From: Gelatoporia subvermispora B
Lineage: Eukaryota > Basidiomycota > Agaricomycetes > Polyporales > Gelatoporiaceae
Direction: 5' to 3'
Length of the DNA: 64,000 bases
Assembly: GCA_000320605.2 (NCBI GenBank)
Contig: KB445798.1
Span: forward strand, 831,037 to 895,036
Every line of letters starts with the position of its first letter. The stretch's first letter is position 1. The notes beneath the pieces were generated by a model that saw nothing but the letters and a program-made list of their open reading frames with translations, was not told where the DNA came from and made no database searches. The position numbers and the translations under genes were made by a program. Shown one piece after another: positions 21,259-33,082 of the stretch.

Positions 21259-24200
21259 TTACGAATGTTTCCCTTGGTCTGCAACATCTAATACCCTTTT
21301 CAGGGAGCCACGTGCTCTCGGTGCGAGAGAAATGTCTTCGTCACGTCGAGGAGGAGCTCGCGTATTGCGCTTTGGACGCCCTTGAGTAAGCCAGGTTGTG
21401 TCGGCGGCGTCGGGGAGCGGGACACCTACATTGTCCGAGGGCTGAGCACGTGCGAGAACTGGTTCGACGCTCGTGAGAGCGACATCGATGTAACCTTCCG
21501 TATTGGGGACCGAGGGCGCGAGCATTGTCTGATCAGGAAGTCTATACTCATCCAGGAGCTGACGAACTTTCCGGTTGAGACAGCACGCGCAAGCAGCAAA
21601 TCAAGCAAGAGAATAATTCTGGAATACTTGGTACATAGCAGTACGCTGTAAACCAGTGAAGACAAAAGTCTTCACTGCGCCCAAAAATCGTCGTGCGGTC
21701 CGTCACGTGACTCCCGCCACCGCAGCCACAGCGCGCGTGGCATTCGCACCTCCAGTACTTTCGTCACGCCCCCTCGAATGCAGCCGCGCACTGAGAATGA
21801 GAACTCCACTGAAAAATGAGCCCCAAGCTGAGCGCCCCCTTGAGTCCATGTCCGAACCTCTGTGAGCAAGCACGCCCCCTCAACACCATCTCCAAACCTC
21901 CGTGAACCAACTTCATCGCCACCTGAGTTGCATCCCACTGCGCCCGCAAGCCTTGACTGGACTATTAGGGTGAACCGAACGAGTTGAACCGACCAATATG
22001 GTGACTTGACCACCCGACGATAGCGTGAACCTCTCAACCTGCCTGGAAGCAGCCGAATCCCTCTCCCAGCCAATGACCTTCCTGGACAATCAAACTGCTG
22101 CCCAATAGCCTTCCCAAGCAACTGCACCACCGCCCGCAACCATCCCGGTGACTTTACCGCCACCGACAACCATCCCGGTGACTTGACCGCCACCGACAAC
22201 CTTCCCGACGGCTAGACCGCACATCGAATTTCTACCCAGGTGCTTGACCGTGCCCCGAAACGTTCTTCCGTTCTCTTCAGCTCCGAACCTGGAGCATTTT
22301 ATCATCCTGCCATCTTGGCATCTTTACGACATTCCATCCCAACCCGAGCTAGCCAACCCGGCAGCTCAACTTCCCTCGCACCTTCCCGCAGGCAGCCAAT
22401 CCGGCCCCCACACCCTCCATATGTGTCCTTCAGTCTATCCGGGAGCTGAACCGCATCCCAAGAACTTGAGTGACCTTGCTACAGTGCTCGCCTTCATCCG
22501 GCGAGCGTTTGATGTCTGATCCGAGCGACCGAGTCCGAGTCCCAACCGGTAGACTGTAGCCTAGCTTTGGTATAGGGTAGCCAACCCTGACTGGTTTATG
22601 ACGAACTTTCCGGTTGAGACAGCACGCGCAAGCAGCAAATCAAGCAAGAGAATAATTCTGGAATACTTGGTACATAGCAGTACGCTGTAAACCAGTGAAG
22701 ACAAAAGTCTTCACTGCGCCCAAAAATCGTCGTGCGGTCCGTCACGTGACTCCCGCCACCGCAGCCACAGCGCGCGTGGCATTCGCACCTCCAGTACTTT
22801 CGTCAGGAGCCCCTCTTGGATGGAGAAGTTCTCTTCGATGTTGAAGTCTTGCAGGAGCTCCTCGAAATCGCTGAGAGCGTCATAGCCAGGATCTCCGAAT
22901 TCGCTGAGACCGTCAAGCGAGGACAGGGTGTCGGCGTCAACATGGACGAAGTCGAAGATGTTCTCGATGTCACTCGGCGTGAGATTGAAGGAGAAATCCG
23001 TGGCATTCGAAACATCAAACTGGGCAAGATGCGTACCAGACGGAAGCTGGGTAGGGTTAACCGAGGCGTGTGACTGCGCGCTGCTCGAGAGGCACGGAAC
23101 CGGCGCGGGCGCCGTCAATGTGGTGGCTGTAGCTTCCATACCCACAGACCCCGAGATGAAGGCAGCCGGAGGGAGGTGTTCTGAAGGCGGATAGACCATA
23201 GACGGGTGGGCCGGAGACGAGCTAGAGTCAGCGATATCGAGTTCCGGCGGCATACGTAAGAGACCTGACGTGTGATAGTACTATCAGCATGTGGACGAGA
23301 TACGGCAATGGATGTTATCACCTTCGAATGCACGTGGGTACTGATTCGCAGACGTCACACTTGTGTTGGACACAGAAGGTGTATCTGCAGAGCTGGCTTG
23401 TTCCGGCAGACCAAGCTCTCGGTTCGAAGATACCAAAGGAACAACAGGTACGGAATCCGGAAGGACAGACTGTTCTGCATCAGGCTCGGAATCCGCATCA
23501 CTAGTTGTGTCGGCGTCGGCAGTGGTGTGACCGAGTGCGCGCGACTCGCGAACAGATTTCGCTGGCAGCCGTCAGCACAATCGAGTACACGATCAAGTCG
23601 TAACAGGCTCACGATAGACGGTCTTCAAGCGAGCCATGAACGGTTTGACAGTGACCTTGTGGAAGTCTGGGTTGGAATCGCCGTAGTTGACCCCAGATTC
23701 GCCGGTGCTTCCAGCATGAATGCTGAGGGCCAGGGACATTTGTGAATTATGATTAATCAAGCAAATATGAGCGAAATACTTACGAGATGCTCCGTAGTGC
23801 GCCCCCATCACTTGGCTGCAGCCCTCCGGCGACCAGCATGTACGTCCATCCGGTTTGATACACCAGTTCTTCCAGAAGTTGAGTCGTAATGGCCGGCACA
23901 TCATCGATACATCTAGGAGGTTGCAATCCACACAGTAAGTACACTAGATTACATATGATCAAACTGGACAACTCACTCTTGATAGCCTTCTGGTGTCGGC
24001 GTCGGGCGAGGCATTCCGGCCGCATCCGTAGTGTTCGCCTGCGCTTCGCGACCAGCATCTCGCATTGCACGGATGTAGTCCCGGAATTCGTCAGTTTCTT
24101 TCTCGAACCTCTCACGTGTAACTCGCTTGATAACAGCGATCCTGTTAGGCCTCTCACCGCGCGCAAGGCATGCCTTGAGCTCGTCTTGAACGAACGGCTT

Positions 24201-24660
24201 GACCCTGCTGTCGTAGTAATGCTGCGAGTAGTATTCGACCAGCTGAGGTGCGCGCTGGCCGCGGGGCCGCAAGCACATCTTCAGGAGCCAGGCGCTCAGA
24301 GGTCGCACCTGCATTGCCCTGCGGCCGAGATCACCTTGATAGTTGTTGTACCAGTTGTAGATTTGCTGTAAGGAATGTGAATCTGGAGCGCAAAAATCAA
24401 TAGAAATTGTACATTACCCTCTTCCTTAGCTCGATTGCCCCAGCATACACGACTCTCTCGCCCTGTGTCAAGTTGTCCGGCGTCCGGTCAGACTCGGGGC
24501 CGAAGACGACACTCCACTCGGGAAAACTGGAGAACCACTCGTGCCGTATGAACGGCCAGAATGCACGGACCGTGCCGTTTGCCTGGTGCTCCCGGAACAT
24601 CGGCACATGTGATCTCAGCCAGAGTAGCTGGACCTCCGTCGCCCATTTCGGCGGCGCCAT
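21259..24660 (-). pseudogene. KDZ-associated hypothetical gene split by a TRIM
   Basis: Multi-exon gene starting MAPPKWATEVQLLWLRSHVP. The next recognisable exons read QIYNWYNNYQGD, RERFEKETDEFRDYIRAMRD, and a segment TGWTYMLVAGGLQPSDGGAL; the 3' half is Ser/Pro/acidic (MPPELDIADSSSSPAHPSMV; LSDFEELLQDFNIEENFSIQ) and ends with a basic stretch RPKRNTRAPPRRDEDISL. Large uncharacterised basidiomycete proteins with this plan (a W-P-F/W-F-x-x-W N-terminal block, a Y-N-W-Y/F-N-N motif, then an SGG/LAGGP-like block) are common beside KDZ transposases; that is from general knowledge. A 1,246-bp LTR element (21560-22805) interrupts the last coding exon; taking it and one GGAGC out restores one frame, joining EEN...IQEGLL to DEYRLPDQTM. 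As it stands the frame reads into the LTR and stops. Confidence 0.7.
21560..22805 (-). mobile_element. LTR mini-retrotransposon (TRIM), 1,246 bp
   Basis: Two identical 207-bp direct repeats (21560-21766 and 22599-22805), each starting TGACGAAC and ending TTTCGTCA, so with canonical TG...CA ends. The 5-bp target duplication GGAGC flanks the whole unit (21555-21559 and 22806-22810). The 832-bp interior has no gag/pol-like frame and includes a 30-bp tandem repeat near 22140-22205. A purine run CGAGGGGCG next to the left repeat on the minus strand may be the polypurine tract, which would put the element on the minus strand. LTR identity implies a recent insertion. Being non-autonomous it needs enzymes from elsewhere. 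Confidence 0.93.
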
Positions 24661-25010
24661 GAGGCCGGAATGAGTATAATGCTGACAAATGTTCTATTAG
24701 AAGAATTGTCATTCAGACACTATCAGCGTACGTACCTTTTGTGACGAATTATAGAATGGTGTGCTTCGAGAAACGTCAGGGTAAGAAGGTTCTGGGGAAA
24801 CACAGAGTCAGCAGGCTGATATATAACGGACCGCTGACTATCTTGACATATATTTGGTCCTGCTGGAAATCGTGCCGAATACCCAGCACGTTTTCACTCA
24901 CGCTGTCAAGAGACCCTGAGGTATGTTATAAGCAGTACAAATTTTGCCGAACTCACCATTCCGCCTTCGTATTAGAGCTTGCCAGCGCGCACACTGCTCC
25001 ACCGGCTCTG
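24661..25010. other. divergent intergenic region
   Basis: 350 bp between two divergent KDZ-associated genes, likely containing both promoters; no motif identified. Confidence 0.4.
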
Positions 25011-26550
25011 ATGACAGCCAGCAAGCAAGATAGGCCAGTCAGAGGGAGCCACGACCATCGTGACACCCATGGTGGCCAGGATCCCCGCCGCCCGTCATCT
25101 GAAACCGCTGAAGGACTGGACCTTCGACCGCTCAGGACCGTTGTCGACGAGATCGCCAGTGATAGTAAGCAGGTACCAATTCAGGTACTGCTGAATTTTC
25201 TGATGTTGTTTCCATGTAGATGGCGCCAGAGACAGGAATCGCGCGACGTCGGAGAACACAGAGGCCGGCAGAGGTGTATCGACACGCAGAGAACAGGCTA
25301 GAGACCGTGAAGCTCGTCAGCACAGAGAGTCAAGCGAGATGAGCGGGCCGGAAACATTGTCAGCAGGTATGAAATTCACCCAAATCTTCAAGGGTGATGC
25401 TGACATATGTTCAGATGACAATGCTTCGAGTCGCCGGACTAGCAACAGGGCTGAAGGTCAGAGTCAAATGCGAGAATGAACCGTAGAGGCTTACATTTTC
25501 ACCCTACAGTCTCTTCCACTCGCCTTGATTCAGGTCATTGACCCTCGCCTCGCGAACGACAAGGGTTCTGGCTAGTCGAAAGGGCCTGGTACCAGGAAGT
25601 CCCACTTGGCTCATCCCCGACGCTTCCGCCACTGCCGTCGCCGTTGCTATCAGCGGATCGCGTGTCGGGGATTTCTGCTTCTCGCTGGAGGGAGCTATTT
25701 GGGGAGCAGGGTCCGCTGAATTCCTCCTTGGTGTCCTCTGAGTCTTCGGTCACAACCACAACGACAAGGGTAACAACGACCATACCGACTTCGGAGTCGT
25801 CGAGCCGCCATAGTGCTGGACACCAGTCCCATCGTCGCCACACTTCTTCAACCTCTCGCTCATCTTCCACAGCGGTTGCTACACCTGCGACACAAGGTAC
25901 CTCCGAGCGTCCTCGGGCATTGTCTAGCGCAGAGGGTCGAGTGGAGACAGGCCGGCGGGACTCCTCGAACAGGTCGGTGGTGAGCTCAACGTCCTCTGCC
26001 TCAACAACTGCGTCCACCTCGACGGCCGCGTCTACCTCGGGCCGGACAACTACATCTACCTTGGGTCGGACGACCGCATCTACCTTGAGTCAGGCGGCCA
26101 CATCTATGTCGGCGCCCGCATCCACGTCGACACCTAGATCAGAGATGGCAGTGCAGACGAGCACTGCAATCTTACCTTCACAGTCCCGGGTTCCACTGTA
26201 CGAGCCAGGCGGTGGGCCGCCGCGCATGATTGTGTCTTACTCGAACGACCCTCGATTTGCGGGCTACTTCATTGCGCCTGCCAAAGCGGCCGGAGCGAAG
26301 GGAACGTTCTACTGCATCAGTCGAGGGTACAATGTCGGTGTATATGGGAATTGGTAAGTCGCAACATTTGATGTATTGAGAATGAACTCACCTTGCATGT
26401 AGGCTCGTTTGCCAGCCATATATTGTAGACAAGAGCAAGGCTGCTTGGAGCTCACACAGCTCGAGGCAGCAGGCTCTCAACGCCTTTGCAGAGGCCTTGG
26501 ATATGGGTGCGGTTGAGAGAATCCCGTACAAGACAGAGGGGTCGACGTGA
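25011..26550 (+). CDS. Ser/Thr-rich protein with RNase H1 N-terminal-like domain
   Basis: Five or six exons. The start MTASKQDRPVRGSHDHRDTH leads into Arg/Glu-rich sequence (NGARDRNRATSENTEAGRG), then a long low-complexity Ser/Thr tract with near-tandem repeats such as TASTSTAASTSGRTTTSTL. The C-terminal domain reads FYCISRGYNVGVYGNW, spliced across an intron to LVCQPYIVDKSKAAWSSHSS and QQALNAFAEALDMGAVE. This matches the pattern of the viroplasmin/RNase H1 N-terminal fold (Y-x-V-x-x-G-x-x-x-G-I-Y-x-x-W ... V-x-x-x-x-x-A-x-x-x-x-F ... A-x-x-A-F), which binds RNA-DNA hybrid or dsRNA. No RNase H catalytic domain follows. It lies between KDZ-associated genes and is probably cargo or an accessory gene; that role is inferred. 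Confidence 0.65.
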
Positions 26551-26740
26551 TGTTGAGCCTGGGCTTGTATGTTTCGCCGCTGTGCTTTGTTGTATGTACC
26601 TGATCAAATATCCACGAATATGAGCGTTATTGAGGACATACGTGTACGCGCCAACATGAGAATTTGTGATCTAATCTGAGCTATATGATCAGCAAACGGA
26701 ACGGCGCCTAGAAACACATGATTGACACACTACCATGATA

Positions 26741-27491
26741 TGGCTCGGGGTCGCAAACCCAAGTATCATACCAATGCTGAGCGTAAGGCCGCACGGAAGG
26801 AACGTAAGGAAGTCTACAAGAAGACTGAAAGGTAAGTAGATATCTGGAATATGTAGGAATTGATCAGTAATCACGGAACACTGATATAATGATACATAGG
26901 GCGCGCACCTTACGCCAATGCCAGAATCGCCGAGCGTACATACGCCGTATGGCACATCGCAAGAGTCCGTTTATGAATTGGTCCCCACCATCACTACCGC
27001 GCGCGCTGCTTGATATGGCTCGTCAATACATCGTAGTCAAGGAAAGCGATGACTTGGACGACCTCCCTTGCCTAGGTATTTGGCATTCTCCGTATGAGAT
27101 CTGCCTACCTCCGCGGGACGTAATGGATGCGTTCAAAGATGACAAGTACATTGTTGAGAAGATGAACTTCAAATTCTGGGGAGATATGGTGGAGGCCGGA
27201 CTCGAGAGACTTCGTGTTGCACGGGAGGACGGCGCACAATTAGAGGTGAAGATCGAAGCAGAAGTGGCTGAGCGACTCTTTCGTTGGATAACGGATTGGT
27301 CTCACAAAGAGCATATTACCGCCAACAAGCTATGGGATTTGGCGATGTCTTGGAATGCCAGGATTATTGCTGTCCTGTATAAGGACCTAGAGTCGTGCCG
27401 CAAGGGCGTTGACTATTGTAGCGCATACGAGAAGAGGGTATTAGCATGGCAGAATCTAAACTGGGTTCGATTCGCATTCCTCGAGAGATAG
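26741..27491 (+). CDS. basic-region protein, KDZ-associated hypothetical
   Basis: Two exons. Start MARGRKPKYHTNAERKAARK, then an intron (GTAAGT...ATAG, about 26832-26899), then RTLRQCQNRRAYIRRMAHRK. The first 60 residues are a strongly basic helix reminiscent of bZIP-like basic regions but with no heptad leucines. The rest (MNWSPPSLPRALLDMARQYI to LNWVRFAFLER) is a soluble helical protein of about 190 residues with no recognised fold. Proteins starting M-A-R-G-x-K-P-K-Y-x-T-x-x-E are frequent near KDZ transposases in Agaricomycetes. A DNA-binding accessory role is plausible but unproven. The 190 bp between the previous stop and this start suggest the same element. Confidence 0.65.
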
Positions 27492-28562
27492 ATGTATACC
27501 AGAGACCAGAATACATTCAGATAATTTGCTACTTTATCGCAATGATCATAGTGTCGGCAGTGTTTATATTGGACTCAGATGCGGTTTGAGCAGGTCGAAA
27601 AGCAGTGTATCATGAGTATAAAAACTGTTCTCTTTATTGGAGACTCCAGTTCGATTATTTGTCACCGAGACGAGATGAGCACAGAACTCAGGCCTAAGTC
27701 GTATAAGTAGATTGGCGATCCTCAAGCTGTAACCGTTGGTATAGTGTCCTATCCAGATACATAATCTCGTTTGAGGACACGAGACTCCAGAAAAAGCAGA
27801 CCTTCTCTAGCATTGGTTCTAAGCATGTCTGGTGTAAGTACATCACATAGAATAGTCTCTAGACCAGCGAGAATAGTTCTATGCGATGTTTACGACAAAG
27901 CGATTCAGCAGGACAAAATTACAGTTCCAGGCATCTCAGCCCGGCCCACTACGGTCCGTCACCAGTCACCGCACGTTCTAAGCTCGCACTGCGGCACTAC
28001 TAGGTTGTGCGCCGTTACTGGTTTATCGTGCTTGTCTGCAATACTGTCTTCCTTCATTGATCAGACCTCCGTCCTATGTCCTGCTCATGCTAAAGCGATT
28101 GCTACTTTAGTGAATTGACACCCCTGGCTATCTATTCTACGACCCTCTAGACAACTGCAAGCAGGTTTTGCTCTCGTAAATCGATGGCACTCGTGCTTGA
28201 CTGAATTGGATCTGGTAAGTGCATTCTGATTTCATACTTGTAGATGTGCTCATTTAGACTGCCCAGAGGCTCAATCGTACCGATGCTCGACGAGACGTGT
28301 TACATCAATGTTCGTCAAGCTCAATCACAGATGAACTGGACCCACACAAGATTGCGTATGCTTCTATGCGCGTATAGCTGAAGGTAAGTTGTCAATTGCA
28401 GAGACCGAACCATGCCGGCAACCTTGATATATCACGATCTATGAGCGCTCACCAGTACTCTTCATTTAGCGCTAGCTCCAGACGCCATAACCCAACTAAT
28501 GCCTAAGTGTGCCAGCTGTCATGTTGCCGACTCTTCTGAAGATCGCCAGGTGGTTGTCCGCC
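27492..28562. other. intergenic region upstream of the KDZ transposase
   Basis: About 1.07 kb without convincing coding signal; small frames at 27771-28118 have no motif. Possibly the promoter and 5' UTR introns of the transposase. Confidence 0.4.
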
Positions 28563-31500
28563 ATGGTCAAACGCAGCCGCCGAGTTCGTCATGCTGTATA
28601 CCTGGCCTCTGATAGCGACGATGATCCTCCCCTTCGTCGACCTCCCCCAGCACCTCCAGTGGTGTATCGACACAGGGTGTACACGACAACAGTCTCAGGC
28701 ATATCGGTCAACAATACTTTTCACTCTGTTGCAGACGACCCGGTCGATGTCCCCGTCTGTGATCCAGTCACGCCGGATGAGCACAGGCAGCACGATGAGG
28801 TGGAAGAATCGAACATCAACATGTCTACTGGCAGTATCGAAGTCTTACAAGAAGTCGTCAAATCCCTCGGGAAGGATCCTTATCTTCCCCGTAGCCGTAC
28901 GGCTGGTGTGAGTCCCCGATATGATGGCTTTATTGTCATGCTGATGTTCGCCTTAGGACTTCCCACTTCTAGAGTGGTTGCCAGACATCGATGCATGGCT
29001 TGCGGAGATGATCCGCCTGGAGGGTCGTGGTCAATTTTCGGCCGACCTTTGTCCCAAATGCCACAATAATCCTGCGACATTCCGCTGCGAGGATTGTCAC
29101 GATCTACAGCTCTATTGTAAGGGCTGCTCAGTGGAGATGCATCGACACTCACCACTTCACCGACTCCGGGTGAGTCGTGCCAGCTCCTCTTTTACAGAAC
29201 TCTTACCTACGGAAGACATTTAGGAATGGGCGTGCAATCGATTCAGGCGCATCAGCTTGAGCGCTATGGGCCTTCGCATACAGCTTGGCCATCCAGTTGG
29301 CGAGTTGTGCACCAATCCGAGTCGCGCATTCGGCGATGGATTCGTACTCATTGACATCACTGGTATACACATGGCCAATATCGACTTCTGCGGCTGCGAG
29401 AAGGCCAGGTCCCGCGCTACACAACTGCTACAAGCTCGGATCTTCCCTGCAACCAGTGTTGAGCCTCGGACGGGGGCAACGTTTCGTGTCCTTGAACATT
29501 TCGATATCGAGTCTGCGCAAGCCGGCGTATCTGCTCAGTCATTCTACAAGACACTCGCACGTCGTACTGACAATACCGGTCTTGATCCTCCGAAGGTGCG
29601 TTACGGTGTTACAGGGCTCCAGATAGCGCTCACACCTCACTAGGATCGATACTCCGCATTTCTCCGCATCATGCGCGAGTGGAGATATCTTAAAAGCCTC
29701 AAGCGCAGTGGTCGCGGTCACGAGCCCGGTGGACACAAGTACACGGCCCCCGGAGATCTTGCTGTTCTCTGTCCAGCATGTCCGCAACCTGGAAAGAACT
29801 TACCTGAGGGATGGGAAGATGCACCACCAACAAAAAGGTATGCCTCTAGCGAAACTCTTTAAATGACATCGCTTTGGTAACCTCTTCATTTCAAAGATGG
29901 TTATATCGGTTATTCGTCGGCATTGATGGGAACTTCCGACTCAAACGTAGGAAGGTCTCATCAAGCAAGGTCGATCCGTGCCTCACAAACGGTCAAGCAT
30001 ACTTTGTCGACGAAGATAGATACAAGGCCCATATCAAGGCATTCGACAAGAAGATTAAAGAAGAAAAGAACACTTGCAACAATCACGATGCCGCAATGCT
30101 TGCGAATATCAAGGGTTACGAGAGCCTTGCGGCCAGTGGCGTGGTCGCCGCCCAGTGTGTCCGTCATGAGATGAAGCGTCCCTGTTCAGTGGGGGACTTA
30201 CAGCGTGGCGAGCGGTGAGTGAGACTACATGGTCACGTTCGATTGAGTTTCTGACCTCTCTGCAGCTATGTCAATGTCGACTTTGTCCTCCTAGAGAGTA
30301 TGCGAGCATGCCTCGTCTCAAGAGTTGTTATTTCGTACGATATTGCCTGCCAGTGGGGCCGCAATTTCTGGAAACGTGTGCGCACATACGGCTCAACTAC
30401 CAACTACGACAAGGAAACAACATTCCTGGTCCCGAAGTTTCACCTTCCCGCCCACCAAGCTTCCTGCCAGGAAGACTACTCGTTCAACTACACGCTCAGT
30501 GCCGGTCGCACGGACGGAGAGGCCCCGGAGCGTGCCTGGGCAATCACAAATGTGTTTGGTCCGAGTACTAAGGAGATGGGGCCTGGTTCGCGCATTGATC
30601 TCCTGAACGATGTGTTTGGTGATCACAACTGGCGAAAGGTGGCCCGGCTCCGTGAGTATCTCCCTTCCTAATTGACCCTCTTACTGATGACTGCTTTCAA
30701 AGCCCGGACACTGCTCGAGAAGGCCAAGCATGCGGCAAATGATTGCTATCGCCATACGCTTGAGTTCCTCGAATTCAGTGCGGTCATACCCGAACCCGTG
30801 ATAGCAAAGTGGACAGCAGAGATTGAACGCTGGGAACAGGATCCCAATGCTCCGAATCCCTTTGCAATGACTAAATCTAGTACGTTGTGAATGAATTCTG
30901 CATTGAAGTGGGTTAGCTAACCTGGTAGCAGCTCTGACTCAATCCGCGATCCGCCTGCAATTGGCACAGGAAGAGGCAGCAGAAATACAGCATGGCTACC
31001 CTCTTACCTGGCACACGAACATGTCCCCTAGCACCTTCGTCACCATCGGCATTGAACTGGAGGAACAACAGTGAGTAGTGTCGGGATACTTCTCTTTCTC
31101 GGAGTTGATAGCTTGCTTTCAGGCGGAAGCTTCGTTTAGATGTTCGCTCTCTCGGGAACCACCCAACAGACCAGCAGAAAAGCAAGCTCTTGGATCGTCG
31201 CAACAACCTCACATCAGGAAAATCTCACTTGTGCTTTTACCACTTTTACGTCTTTTTTAGTCGATGAGCGCTCGTAAAGCGAGGAAAGTGAGAAAATCCC
31301 AGTCCAATGGGACTGGGGTTTTCCCACTTTCCTTGCTTTTTCGTTCCAAATCAGGGAAAGCAACGTAAAATCAGACCGAACATTTTCCTGATGCAAGCGA
31401 CGACTTGATGCCTGGTGTGAGGTCCAGAAGTCATATGTCGCTGGTATCGACTCCCTCCGCTCGCAGCAACTTTCAGCAACCCGAGGAACAGTGCATGCAG

Positions 31501-32493
31501 AGAACTATTCTCTATTCCTGCCCTCGGCTATATGCGACCAGATCCCATGTAGCAAAGTTCTCCTGGATCGCGAGTGGCGACTTCGCGAGGGTCAGGCTCA
31601 TGAAGCCTTGGACGACCTTCGCCAGCATCTTCGCCTGCGAACTTATCTATACAAGTTCAAAGGTCAATTCGTTACTGGTCAGCGTCCGACGACTCGTGCT
31701 CGTAGCACCATTGACAACGTGCAGCAGAGGATCGATGCGGATGCAGCGCGGTATCGGGCCGCACATGCTGCTATGACTGTCCTTAGTCGTCACCTTGAAC
31801 GTAATCAATGGCAGGCTACCCTTCGACATCTCGAAGATGGTGACGTTCGCGCAATCTCTGATGGGGAGATATTCGAGTCAGAGGGGCACCGCACGATGTC
31901 ATGGATTTGGAAAGTCAGTGGTATCTGTGTCGAGAGTGACGCAGATGAGGCGTTGCAAGAAGGTAAGCTCCTAGTGGCTGTAGTCAGTTGCTATCTACTA
32001 ATAATATCTTTCGTGCATAGTAATGCGCATCGAATGGTGTAAGGCACGAGCGCGTGCCGCTCGTTTCAAGGAAGAATGCGAACTTCTCGAAGAAGAGATG
32101 CGTCGTGTACTGCAATTCCATCGATGGCAGGGGGATCGGTGGCTTGGTCTAGTCGCCGCTCTCCCCTCTCAAGTTCCCTCGGATCTCGTAGAAGGGATGG
32201 TTGCATATGCTCAACGGCAGGCAGATCTCTGTACATCAATGCGGGACTTCTGTGAGAGGTCGTGGAAGGATGTGCCTGCCTATATGAAACTCGGTGCGGA
32301 CTCGCTTCCCTCTTCACTCGAGACAATTCTGGAGGAGTCAGAGGACGGCGCCGAGTCCTTATCTCATTTAGAAGACTCACGCGTTCCTGGGGACCCGGAT
32401 CAAGCTGCTATGGACGAGATTGACGATCTTGACGACGAAGATGTTATACCCGCTGTACCCAACAACTCCGTCGACAGTCTCAGTCTGGTTTAG
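28563..32493 (+). pseudogene. KDZ transposase (Kyakuja/Dileera/Zisupton) interrupted by a MITE
   Basis: Starts MVKRSRRVRHAVYLASDSDD. After the first intron, DFPLLEWLPDIDAWLAEMIR precedes the CxC2 cysteine cluster: LCPKCHNNPATFRCEDCHDL, then YCKGCSVEMHRHSPLHRL. The catalytic core follows: LRIQLGHPVGE, FVLIDITGIHMANIDFCGCE, LARRTDNTGLDPPK, REWRYLKSLKRSGRGH, LCPACPQPGKNLPEGWE, RWLYRLFVGIDGNFRLKRRK, ISYDIACQWGRNFWKR, FHLPAHQASCQ, and SAGRTDGEAPERAWA. The C-terminal third (ENYSLFLPSAICDQIPCSKV, LRLRTYLYKFKG) is also typical, ending DSLSLV. The family excises and inserts DNA in the nucleus. A 182-bp MITE at 31212-31393 sits in the C-terminal coding part, brings stops and shifts frame; removing it with one CA restores NNL-KRRLDAWCEVQKSY. 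At least eight introns. Confidence 0.93.
31212..31393. mobile_element. CATCAGG-type MITE, copy 2, nested in the KDZ transposase
   Basis: 182 bp with ends CATCAGGAAAAT and TTTTCCTGATG and a 2-bp duplication CA (31210-31211, 31394-31395). The centre holds a strong imperfect hairpin built on GTGAGAAAATCCCAGTCC and its complement around 31285-31345. Excision with one CA restores an uninterrupted transposase frame, which confirms both ends. Confidence 0.9.
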
Positions 32494-33082
32494 TGTATAG
32501 CTCATGTCTTGTGTTACTGATGTTCGCTTTGTAATCATGATATAGTTCTGTCTTTCTACGAGTCTGTTCTTCACTTTGTTTGCAAATGTGAATCACGGTT
32601 GTCAAGTGCCTAATCGAGATCATTGCGCAAGTCTCATGACTTGACAGTAAGTCACTGACAGTCGGATTGCTTAGTGACGCAAAAAGTCATGCACCTGAGA
32701 GCATGGCCCACGCAGCATCGTGTTAAAGTGCCGCAGCTACTCGATTGAATGTCTTACCATACCTACTCGATCCTGTTTGTGTCAGTATCACCGCAGTCGA
32801 TGTTTGCTCTCCACGGCTATCGTCACCTCATTGCCTTATTCTGCGTGGAGTCCTGCTCGCGTCTTGCTATACCTTCTATTGTGGGTATATACAAAACGCT
32901 GGTTCTACAAAATTATACATAGCTTCAACAACAGGTACTCTGTCGGCAGATTCCACATATCCGATATCGACAGTACCTATCAATACAGCAAGAGTACGGA
33001 ATCTTTGTACTCCTATTCATGTCCGACTTGTATATAGTCATGGGCGTGATAGGCAAATGATCTGGGTGCCTGACTGACGACG
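32494..33082. other. region between KDZ transposase and minisatellite
   Basis: No coding signal. The right terminus of the KDZ element should lie here, but I could not pair it with an inverted copy on the left. Confidence 0.4.

Noticed and set aside
21672..22199. 175-codon minus-strand frame in the TRIM
   Set aside because: Mostly LTR and a 30-bp tandem repeat; the end is identical to the frame that reads into the other LTR. Not a gag or pol protein.
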